This document shows positions 25,311 to 32,730 of a stretch of DNA of 64,000 bases, one piece after another. Source of the DNA: Pricia antarctica. Lineage in GTDB: Bacteria; Bacteroidota; Bacteroidia; Flavobacteriales; Flavobacteriaceae. The stretch is taken from assembly GCF_900101815.1 (NCBI RefSeq), contig NZ_FNAO01000006.1, positions 186,001 through 250,000 of the forward strand, written 5' to 3'. The position numbers and the translations under genes are program-made. Each line of letters begins with the position of its first letter. Positions within the stretch are counted from its first letter, which is position 1. The notes under the pieces were generated by a model. It was not told the DNA's origin. It searched no databases and saw only the letters and a program-made list of their open reading frames with translations.

Positions 25311-27650
25311 TTGGTGCTCAAGCAGAAAAATTCTTATCCTAAAAAAGGACCTCATTATAGCTGGGTATACTTATGTATTGCCCTTTTTTCTGTTGGATTT
25401 TGCGAGGCCCAAAAGCCCAAAGATTTCCCAGCCTCCGACCCAGCATCCGACCCTGTCGACCTTGTATACCCCCTGCTCGACACCGAAAATTCCCGCTGGT
25501 TTTTCTTTTCCTCGGCCAGCCGCCCTTTTGGGATGGTCAATTTGAGTCCCGATACCGAAATAGACGGTGCTTGGGGCAGCGGCTATCGCTACAAAACGGA
25601 TACCGTTAAGGGCTTCAGTCATGTACATGGTTGGCAGATTTCCGGACTTTCGGTAATGCCGGTTGTTGTTTCCGATGAGAATACGGAAGCCGTTTTCACC
25701 GATTTTTACTCCAAATTTTCCCATAATACCGAACAAGTGTTTCCTGGGTACCATTCGGTCGAACTGGAACGATACGGTATAAGAGCCGAACTAACTAGTA
25801 CCAAGCGGGTAGGACTGCACAGATATTCTTTTCCAGATAGTGGCCGTCCTGCCATCCTATTTAATCTGAACACGATGCTAGGCCCCAGTGCGAATGCAAA
25901 TGGCATGATGGAAAAGACGGGAAATAGAAGCTTATCCGGTTCCCTAGCTATGGAACCCACGCACCGCCGCCCGAAACCCTTCAAATTGTATTTTAAAATC
26001 AAGTTGAATGTCGATATCGATTCGGTCCGTCAAGATGAGGGAACAGGAAATTATTTGGTCTACACTGATTCGGGCATAAAGAATATACTAATGAAAGTGG
26101 CCATTTCTTATACCTCCTTAGAAAACGCCACTACTAATTTGGATTCCGAACTGAAGCATTGGGATTTCGAAAAAACGGTGGCCGATTCCAAAAAAGAATG
26201 GAACGATCTCTTGGGTAGAATACAAATTGAAGGGGGTACAGAAACGGCGCAGCGTCGATTTTATACGGATCTCTGGCATGCCCTTCAGGGAAGAAGAACT
26301 ATTAGCGATTTTAACGGATCCTACCCTGACAATACGGATGAGAAATTTCGAATCGGACAGCTGCCGCTTGATGAAAATGGAAATCCGAAGTTCGCCCACT
26401 ACAATTCCGACTCCTTTTGGGGAGCGCAATGGACCTTAAACACCCTATGGGGATTGGTCTACCCGAATATTATGCAAGACTTCGCCTTATCCCTTTTGCA
26501 ATATCAAAAAGATGGCGGATTGGTTCCCCGTGGTCCTTCCGGGGGTAATTATACGTATGTGATGACCGGGGCCTCTTCAACTCCCTTTATTGTTAGTGCC
26601 ATCCAAAAGGGCATATTGACCGAAGATCTGGAATCTGTATATCAAGCCTTGAAGAAAAATCATATGGTCAACGGAATCATGGCCAAAGCAGGGTATGAAC
26701 ACAATACCTCATTGGGCGGGGGATTAAAATATTATTTGGAGGATGGGTATGTACCCTATCCCATTCCCGAAGGTAAATTTGGAGGCCATCAAGACGGTGC
26801 CAGCCTTACTTTGGAGTATGCTTATCAAGACTGGACGCTGGCGCAGCTGGCTGATAAATTAGGACATGTGGAGGATTACGACTATTTTCTGTCACGTTCC
26901 AAAAACTACAAAAATGTGTTCGATGTTTCCACAGGCTGGATGCGGCCCAAGAATGTCGATGGCCAGTGGAAGGAAGACTACGACCCTTACCAACATGAAC
27001 ATGGTTTTATCGAATCGAACGGGGCCCAGGCCACTTGGTTCGTACCCCATGACCTGGAGGGTTTGGTAGAATTGATGGGCGGAAGCAAAAAAGCGGTTGA
27101 AAAGTTGAACCTCCAGTTCGAAACTGCCAAAAAACTGGGATTTACGTCCGGAAGCTCCCATTCTCAGGAACTGCATCCCGAATACAGCCGTATTCCCATT
27201 AATTATGGTAATCAACCCTCCATTCAGACCGCATTTATCTTCAATCAGCTAAACCGCCCCGAGCTGACCCAATATTGGTCTCGAAAAGTCACGGAGAAAG
27301 TTTTCAGCGGTCTTTCGCCATCCACAGGGTATAACGGGGACGAAGATCAGGGACTTATGGGAAGTCTGGCCGTGTTGTTGAAAATCGGTCTTTTTCAAAT
27401 GAACGGGGGTACGGAAGAAAACCCGCAGTATCAAATCGGAAGCCCTATTTTTGATTCCGTGAAAATCAGACTCGATCAAAATTTTTATCCGGGCAAAACT
27501 TTTAGCATTAAAACTATCAACAATAGTGAAGACACTATTCAAATAAAAAATAGTACCTTGAACGGTGAAAAAATTGAAGGATCAGCCCTTTTGCATTCGC
27601 AAATAACCGAAGGTGGGGAGTTGGTTTTAAAAATGATTACATCCAAATAA
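25311..27650 (+). CDS. GH92-family glycoside hydrolase (alpha-mannosidase type), secreted
   Basis: About 779 residues from the TTG at 25311 (GTG at 25314 is equally possible); signal sequence WVYLCIALFSVGFCEAQ. GH92 landmarks are GFSHVHGWQISG, SFWGAQWTLNTLWG, FIESNGAQATWFVPHDLEG (Glu568), YGNQPSIQTAFIFN and GYNGDEDQGLMG (Asp677, Asp679). Glu568 to Asp677 is 109 residues, the same interval I recall between the catalytic acid Glu533 and Asp642 in BT3990, so acid and base positions look conserved. The usual GNEPSH metal/substrate motif is GNQPSI here. GH92 enzymes are calcium-dependent exo-alpha-mannosidases. Between the orphan plug and DUF1080 genes, so part of a small glycan-processing operon. 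Confidence 0.85.
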   Translation: MVLKQKNSYPKKGPHYSWVYLCIALFSVGFCEAQKPKDFPASDPASDPVDLVYPLLDTENSRWFFFSSASRPFGMVNLSPDTEIDGAWGSGYRYKTDTVKGFSHVHGWQISGLSVMPVVVSDENTEAVFTDFYSKFSHNTEQVFPGYHSVELERYGIRAELTSTKRVGLHRYSFPDSGRPAILFNLNTMLGPSANANGMMEKTGNRSLSGSLAMEPTHRRPKPFKLYFKIKLNVDIDSVRQDEGTGNYLVYTDSGIKNILMKVAISYTSLENATTNLDSELKHWDFEKTVADSKKEWNDLLGRIQIEGGTETAQRRFYTDLWHALQGRRTISDFNGSYPDNTDEKFRIGQLPLDENGNPKFAHYNSDSFWGAQWTLNTLWGLVYPNIMQDFALSLLQYQKDGGLVPRGPSGGNYTYVMTGASSTPFIVSAIQKGILTEDLESVYQALKKNHMVNGIMAKAGYEHNTSLGGGLKYYLEDGYVPYPIPEGKFGGHQDGASLTLEYAYQDWTLAQLADKLGHVEDYDYFLSRSKNYKNVFDVSTGWMRPKNVDGQWKEDYDPYQHEHGFIESNGAQATWFVPHDLEGLVELMGGSKKAVEKLNLQFETAKKLGFTSGSSHSQELHPEYSRIPINYGNQPSIQTAFIFNQLNRPELTQYWSRKVTEKVFSGLSPSTGYNGDEDQGLMGSLAVLLKIGLFQMNGGTEENPQYQIGSPIFDSVKIRLDQNFYPGKTFSIKTINNSEDTIQIKNSTLNGEKIEGSALLHSQITEGGELVLKMITSK

Positions 27651-27676
27651 TTTCTAAATCCAAATTCAGTACAAAC

Positions 27677-28465
27677 ATGAAATCAAGAACACTTTGGTCA
27701 AGTTTGACCGCAATTGTATTTGCAGTATCCGCAGTAACCGCCCAAAAGCATTCAGGTACGCCACCTGAAGTATCCCCCATGCCCATGAAACCGGAAATGA
27801 CCGAGATTTGGGAGCCCGAAGTGACAGTGGTGGAACCCGCCAAAACCTTGGGAGATGCCCCGTCCGACGCCATTACACTTTTCGATGGAACTAATTTTGA
27901 CCAATGGGTAAGCTCTAAGGATAGTACTTCAGCGGCCCCTTGGAAAATAGTCGATAACGACCATTTCGAAGTGGTACCCGGTTCTGGAAACATCCAGACC
28001 AAGATGAAATTTGGGGATGTACAGCTGCACATCGAATTCAGTGCCCCCGACAAGGTAGAGGGCGAGAGCCAGGGTAGGGGCAACAGTGGTCTGTTTTTAC
28101 AGAACCGATACGAGCTACAAATACTGGATTCCTATCAAAATCGAACTTATCGCAACGGACAGGCCGGCAGTATTTACAAAGATAAAGCCCCTTTGGTCAA
28201 CGCCATGAGAGGTCCCCTAGAATGGAATACCTACGATGTGGTCTACCGCGCACCCCGTTTTAAGGACGATGGCCAATTGGACACCCCCGCAACGATTACG
28301 GTGTTGCATAACGGCGTTTTGGTGCAGAACAATACGACCATCAACGGCAACACCTATTATATCGGACTGCATAATTACCCCTCAGCCCATGGCGACGATG
28401 TTATCTCCCTACAGGACCACGGCAACAAAACCCAGTTCAGGAATATTTGGCTTAGGAAACTTTAA
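27677..28465 (+). CDS. DUF1080-domain protein (3-keto-disaccharide hydrolase type)
   Basis: 262 residues. Signal peptide (LTAIVFAVSAVTAQ), then a Pro-rich linker and a DUF1080 concanavalin-like sandwich: ITLFDGTNFDQW, PWKIVDNDHFEVVPGSG, FGDVQLHIEFSAP, GRGNSGLFLQNRYELQILDS, ISLQDHGNKTQFRNIWLR. Members act on keto-sugars or bind glycans in the periplasm or outer membrane. Located 26 bp after GH92 on the same strand, consistent with one operon. No catalytic assignment can be made from the motif alone. Confidence 0.88.
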   Translation: MKSRTLWSSLTAIVFAVSAVTAQKHSGTPPEVSPMPMKPEMTEIWEPEVTVVEPAKTLGDAPSDAITLFDGTNFDQWVSSKDSTSAAPWKIVDNDHFEVVPGSGNIQTKMKFGDVQLHIEFSAPDKVEGESQGRGNSGLFLQNRYELQILDSYQNRTYRNGQAGSIYKDKAPLVNAMRGPLEWNTYDVVYRAPRFKDDGQLDTPATITVLHNGVLVQNNTTINGNTYYIGLHNYPSAHGDDVISLQDHGNKTQFRNIWLRKL

Positions 28466-28821
28466 TAAATCATTCTGAGAGAAAATTCCTTGCCTTTAGG
28501 CGAACACTTTAGTTTGATCTGCTGTTCGCTTTGCGCTATACGCCGCACGCAAAAAAAAGCGTAAAGCGATCTGCATATGGCCTTGGGCCAAACGGTCGGA
28601 CGTTAGTCGACTTTGAGTCGGAAACAAAACCCATTGGTTTTTAGTTGATCGCAGTTTAGTTGTCTGAATCAGACAAAATAAGGGAAAGTGCCACCTAAAT
28701 TTTGATTTTTGCCAATTTGAACTAAATTCACCTTTGGCCAAGCCTTTGTTTTCAATTTTTCTAAATTTTTGTCATATTTTAAACCTTTTTGTAACCAATA
28801 GTGTAGAGACAAGTGGCAAAT
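28466..28821. other. 356-bp intergenic region with a heptad repeat
   Basis: Contains the phased heptad repeat at 28522-28570 and otherwise AT-rich DNA leading to the decayed sigma-factor gene. No other gene seen on either strand. Confidence 0.45.
28522..28570 (+). repeat. Heptad-phased intergenic repeat, copy A
   Basis: Four adjacent 7-mers in phase: CTGTTCG, CTTTGCG, CTATACG, CCGCACG (28522-28549). After a poly-A run come CGTAAAG and CGAT, the inverse-complement form (CTTTACG). The inversion could form a hairpin. Confidence 0.6.
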
Positions 28822-29063
28822 ATGGACAAAGAGTTTGAAGATATCTTTCTAAATGCAGGGTAACAAAATCAGCAAAAGCTGCTTCGTATACGCAAAAGAT
28901 GCTAGCGGTACCAAAGACCTTTTTCAGGAAGTACTTTTCAATATTTGGAAATCCATGTCCAGTTTTAACAGTGATACTGCCATCGGAACATGGATGTACC
29001 GCATCACCCTGAACGTTTGTCTTCGTATGCGTTCAAAGGAAATCAACGGGCAGGGTTCAAGTC
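28822..29063 (+). pseudogene. Decayed ECF sigma-70 factor
   Basis: From ATG 28822 the frame reads MDKEFEDIFLNAG then hits TAA, continues in the same frame with QNQQKLLRIR, and reaches TAG. A second frame then carries KDLFQEVLFNIWKSMSSFN and GTWMYRITLNVCLRM, a clear sigma-70 region 2 signature. So there is one in-frame stop plus one frameshift near 28885-28905, and region 4 is missing because the sequence runs into the 3' end of the ribBA-like gene. Non-functional remnant. Confidence 0.8.
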
Positions 29064-29069
29064 TCAACC

Positions 29070-30200
29070 CTAATATCCTACCTGCTCCACAATCTCCAAC
29101 CCATACCCCACGATCCCGACCCGTTTGGTCTGCGTAGAATTTGTTAGCAACCGGATTTTAGAGATATTGATATCGTGCAGAATCTGTGCGCCGACCCCAA
29201 AGTCTTTGGTATCCATATCGATTTTTGGGGCTTTGAAGATGCCTTTTTGCTGAAGTTCCTTGAGTTCGGAAAGCCTGTTCAAGAGGTTGAGGGACTGTGA
29301 TTCTTGATTGATGAAAACAAAAGCTCCTTTATCGGCGGCGTTGATGGCATTGAACATGTCCTCCAATTTTTTATCGGGATTGTTGGTCAATGTGCCTAAA
29401 ATATCATTGTTTACCAAAGTAGCGTTGATACGGGTCAGGACGGGTTCACCTGCTTCCCAACTCCCTTTGGTCAGGGCGATATGTATTTGATTATTCGTAG
29501 TCTGTTGGTAGGCGTGAAGACGGAATTTCCCGAAACGGGTCTCGATATCGAATTCCTCTTTCTTTTTGATGAGTGAATCGTGGTTCATTCGGTAGGCAAC
29601 CAAATCTTCGATGGATATAATCTTAAGATCGAATTTTTTGGCTACTTCCACCAGTTGTGGCAGACGTGCCATAGTGCCGTCTTCGTTTAAGATTTCCACC
29701 AAAATGCCGGCAGGCTGCAACCCTGCCAACCGGGCCAAATCAATGGCTGCCTCAGTATGCCCCGTACGTCTTAAAACGCCGCCATTTTTGGAGCGTAGGG
29801 GAAAAATGTGTCCCGGTCTCCCCAAATCATGGGGCTTTGTATTCGGATCAACGAGCGATAAAATCGTCTTTGAGCGGTCGTGTACGGAAATTCCGGTAGT
29901 ACAGCCCTGTCCGATCAAATCGACGGAAACGGTAAACTGGGTCTGGTGCAGAACGGTGTTGTTTCGAACCATCATTTCGAGGCCAAGCTCGTTGCATCGG
30001 TCTTCGGTCAGCGGTGCGCAGATGAGACCGCGGCCATGTTTGGCCATAAAGTTGATCATCTCGGGCGTCACTTTTTCTGCTGCCGCAATAAAATCGCCCT
30101 CGTTCTCGCGGTTTTCGTCATCGACTACTATGATAATTTTCCCATCTAGAATATCGGGTATGGCTTCTTCTATGGTGTTCAGCAAAATTTCTTTCTTCAT
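29070..30200 (-). CDS. ribB: DHBP synthase with degenerate GTP cyclohydrolase II domain (RibBA-like)
   Basis: 376 residues. N-terminal half (1-205) is 3,4-dihydroxy-2-butanone-4-phosphate synthase with the metal/substrate motif DDENRENEGDFIAAAEKV, KHGRGLICAPL and GHTEAAIDLARLAG; it converts ribulose 5-phosphate for riboflavin synthesis. The C-terminal half aligns to GTP cyclohydrolase II, but the segment that normally carries the three zinc Cys (HSECLTGD...RCDCG) reads RINATLVNNDILGTLTNN, so no Cys remains and the domain should be inactive. A separate RibA is expected elsewhere. It ends next to the sigma pseudogene. Nine bases separate it from the upstream permease gene, so probably one operon with it. 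Confidence 0.93.
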   Translation of the reverse strand: MKKEILLNTIEEAIPDILDGKIIIVVDDENRENEGDFIAAAEKVTPEMINFMAKHGRGLICAPLTEDRCNELGLEMMVRNNTVLHQTQFTVSVDLIGQGCTTGISVHDRSKTILSLVDPNTKPHDLGRPGHIFPLRSKNGGVLRRTGHTEAAIDLARLAGLQPAGILVEILNEDGTMARLPQLVEVAKKFDLKIISIEDLVAYRMNHDSLIKKKEEFDIETRFGKFRLHAYQQTTNNQIHIALTKGSWEAGEPVLTRINATLVNNDILGTLTNNPDKKLEDMFNAINAADKGAFVFINQESQSLNLLNRLSELKELQQKGIFKAPKIDMDTKDFGVGAQILHDINISKIRLLTNSTQTKRVGIVGYGLEIVEQVGY

Positions 30201-30208
30201 ATCGACGA

Positions 30209-31780
30209 TTATGCCGTAGCATTTTTATCTTTTTTAGTAAAAAGCCTTTTCAGGCGGTCCAAGCCATTTCCGAAAGTCATCATGCCCTTGTCCGCCGTGG
30301 CGCGTTTGGTCAAATAAACACCCAAAGGTAACATTATCATCGAAGGTAGCCATGCACCCAGAATAGGATTGATGTTTCCTTTATAGGAATAGTTCTCAGA
30401 AAAGACCCCCAAGAAATAATAGGCCAAAAATAGAAGAACGGCGATTACCATGGGCAATCCGATACCACCTTTGCGTATGATAGCGCCCAAGGGTGCACCT
30501 ACAAAAAACAGGATGATGCAAGAAAATGCCAGGGCGTATTTATCGTGTAATGAAAAAATATGCCTTCTGTGGATTTCGTACCGCTTGTCCAGCTCCATTT
30601 TTTTTCCAGTTATGGAGGTCAATAGGTTGGTAACGGAATTTTTTGCCGTGTTCATCAGCTGTAACTTTTGCCAATCCTGAAAAAGATCGACGATGTTTTT
30701 TTGTGCTTTGGATGTCTCTTTTTCAAGGTTTGGGGCTGGGATGTCGGATGGTACCACGGCCGCCGTATTGCCATTAGTTTGAGACACATTGGTAGAATCT
30801 AACGAGGTCGCGATTAGGGCCAGAGAATCTTTTTTTCGTTGTTGTATTTTGTGGGTCAATGAGGTGTCGCGCTGGACAATAGGTGCAAAGGCGCCCATAC
30901 GGTACACGATATTTTTCGAAAATGCCTCAACGATACGGCGGTTATCCTGTTCCAGCGAATCCATATCCTTTAATAAGCGGGAAACGTTCTTCATCTTTTC
31001 TCGGTTGGATACATTTTCTTCCTCAAGATCCATATCCATTTCTGGGATTTCGATGTTCATCCTATAGATATTAAAATTCGCCTTGGCAAAAGGATGCTTT
31101 TTCTTATCCGCAGCCTTGTTAGTCGCGATATCCCTATAATAATGACCGTCCCGTAGCACCAATTGGATAACATCGGAGGCCTCACTACTGATCAATTCCC
31201 CCGTTTTCGACTTGATGACCGTGCTATTTACATTTGCTGCCGTTTTCTGATGGATGATGACATCCTTTAAAAACCGGTCTTGTTCGCCATATTTATCTTC
31301 CACCTTGATGCTCATCCCCTCAAAATCACTGAAAACTCCCTTTTCTATGGCCGCTGCGGGTTTGACCTTGGCGATATTACGCCGCATATTGTAGATTTTT
31401 TGTTCGGAAGCGGGAATTACGTTATTCGCGAAATAAAAGGTAACCCCTCCCAAAATGACCATAAAAACAATCAAGGGAAGCATGGAGCGCTGTAACGAGA
31501 TACCGGAGGCTTTCATAGCGGCAAACTCGTAATTTTCGGCAAAGGTACCAAAGGTCAAAATGGAGGCGAGCAGGACCGTTAGGGGAAGAACTTTTTCGGT
31601 AAGGCTGGGTATCATATAGAAAAAAAACTTGCCGATTATCACCACGTCCAGCCCCTTGCCGGCAAAATCGTCAATAAACAGCCAGATGGTCTGAAAGACG
31701 AAAATAAACATCAGTATCACGAACGAACTGAGAAAGTTATACAGGAATCGTGATAAAATGTACCGGTCTAGGATTCTCAA
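30209..31780 (-). CDS. LptF/LptG-family (YjgP/YjgQ) permease
   Basis: 523 residues; inner-membrane permease of the Lpt lipopolysaccharide-export family. It has three N-terminal helices (residues about 10-125, including FVFQTIWLFIDDFAGKGLD and EKVLPLTVLLASILTFGTFAE), a large periplasmic jellyroll-like domain (about 130-400) containing a long charged coiled region (MKNVSRLLKDMDSLEQ), then three C-terminal helices (ALAFSCIILFFVGAPLGAIIRKGG). Gram-negative bacteria normally have an LptF plus LptG pair; only one is in this window. LolA lies upstream on the same strand, giving an envelope-biogenesis neighbourhood. Confidence 0.92.
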   Translation of the reverse strand: MRILDRYILSRFLYNFLSSFVILMFIFVFQTIWLFIDDFAGKGLDVVIIGKFFFYMIPSLTEKVLPLTVLLASILTFGTFAENYEFAAMKASGISLQRSMLPLIVFMVILGGVTFYFANNVIPASEQKIYNMRRNIAKVKPAAAIEKGVFSDFEGMSIKVEDKYGEQDRFLKDVIIHQKTAANVNSTVIKSKTGELISSEASDVIQLVLRDGHYYRDIATNKAADKKKHPFAKANFNIYRMNIEIPEMDMDLEEENVSNREKMKNVSRLLKDMDSLEQDNRRIVEAFSKNIVYRMGAFAPIVQRDTSLTHKIQQRKKDSLALIATSLDSTNVSQTNGNTAAVVPSDIPAPNLEKETSKAQKNIVDLFQDWQKLQLMNTAKNSVTNLLTSITGKKMELDKRYEIHRRHIFSLHDKYALAFSCIILFFVGAPLGAIIRKGGIGLPMVIAVLLFLAYYFLGVFSENYSYKGNINPILGAWLPSMIMLPLGVYLTKRATADKGMMTFGNGLDRLKRLFTKKDKNATA

Positions 31781-31840
31781 TTTTACAATCTTAAAAATTA
31801 GAAGAAATTTTTGACACTGAACCAGTTTTGGAATAAATCC

Positions 31841-31935
31841 TTATTCGAATTTTTCTATTCGCTATTCGCTATTCGCTATTCGCTATTCGCTATTCGCTGA
31901 CAGCTATACGTTTTTCCATATCGCGTAAAGCGTTT
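31841..31935 (+). repeat. Perfect (CTATTCG)6 heptanucleotide tandem with degenerate flanks (copy B)
   Basis: Six exact CTATTCG units at 31855-31896. In the same 7-bp phase come TTATTCG and AATTTTT before, and CTGACAG and CTATACG after, so about ten units in all. CGCGTAAAGCG follows at 31922. It is intergenic, 75 bp upstream of the permease start and 88 bp beyond the lolA stop. Confidence 0.9.
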
Positions 31936-31997
31936 TATACTGTTATTGGATAGGTAATCAACTTAAACGGAATGTTTACTCTTAATCCAAAGAAAAT

Positions 31998-32645
31998 TTA
32001 ATTCTTAATAATATAGTAGCCATCATCCTCATATTTCTTCTCGTCAAAAGTAAACAAGGTTTTCGACAAGGGCTGATCGGTTTTGAAAGAATTAACGGTA
32101 TACGTTGTGGTGGTGCCGTTCTGTCCTTTTTCTATGACCTGATAAATATTCTTGGTCTCCGCGTCGACACCCAGTAAGATGGACTTTGTCTCGGAATCAG
32201 TGTCCATTGGGGTCAATTTGACGTACTGAATTTTTTTCCCCTCGATTGTTTTTAGTTCCCCAATCTCGTAATTATGGTCTTCACGATAGAAGGTGAGCAT
32301 CTTGGCCGGGGTCAGCGCATTTTCATCTTGCGATTTGTCCTCGATGGTGACCTCTTTGTTTTCAGGTACTATGGTATATACCTTCGTGCCGTCAAAAATT
32401 TGCTGCGCCCCGAAAAGATCGGCTGCATATTTTTCGCCCTCGAGGGAAACATTGCCCCGGGTTTCTTGGTTAATACCCGCTTCTTTATTGTTCAGCACGT
32501 ATTTGAAATCAATTACGATATTGTCGTAACTTTTGACATTGCTGTACACCTCTTCAAGCAAAGCCTTGGCCTCACCTGAGCTTTGTGCCATGGTTGGAGT
32601 TGCCGAAACTAGTAGGATACAGATTATGAAGTATAATTTTTTCAT
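31998..32645 (-). CDS. lolA: Outer-membrane lipoprotein carrier LolA-like protein
   Basis: 215 residues with a signal peptide (LYFIICILLVSATPTMAQ). The LolA-type half-barrel is recognisable: SSGEAKALLEEVYSNVKSYD, YAADLFGAQQIFDGTKVYTI, EVTIEDKSQDENALTPAKML, and the C-terminal TYTVNSFKTDQPLSKTLFTF. It ferries lipoproteins through the periplasm to the outer membrane. Placed between ftsK and the Lpt-type permease on the same strand, an order I recall from other Flavobacteriaceae. Poor conservation is normal for the family. Confidence 0.85.
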   Translation of the reverse strand: MKKLYFIICILLVSATPTMAQSSGEAKALLEEVYSNVKSYDNIVIDFKYVLNNKEAGINQETRGNVSLEGEKYAADLFGAQQIFDGTKVYTIVPENKEVTIEDKSQDENALTPAKMLTFYREDHNYEIGELKTIEGKKIQYVKLTPMDTDSETKSILLGVDAETKNIYQVIEKGQNGTTTTYTVNSFKTDQPLSKTLFTFDEKKYEDDGYYIIKN

Positions 32646-32730
32646 TGTTTTATTTGTTTTTTTTTATTTATAATCCATTTGATATTTGCAAGTACCACAA
32701 CTTCTTACCGCTAAACACACCTCACGGCAA

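Noticed and set aside
26900-27360. GH92 as a mannose-1-phosphate-type enzyme lacking the catalytic acid (because GNEPSH reads GNQPSI).
   Set aside because: The catalytic acid lies about 67 residues upstream. Glu568 is present there, 109 residues before Asp677 as recalled for BT3990, so the acid is conserved and the Gln is at a different motif.
30201-30208. Searched for an FMN riboswitch controlling the RibBA-like gene.
   Set aside because: Only 8 bp separate it from the upstream permease gene, leaving no room; no RFN-like conserved blocks seen.
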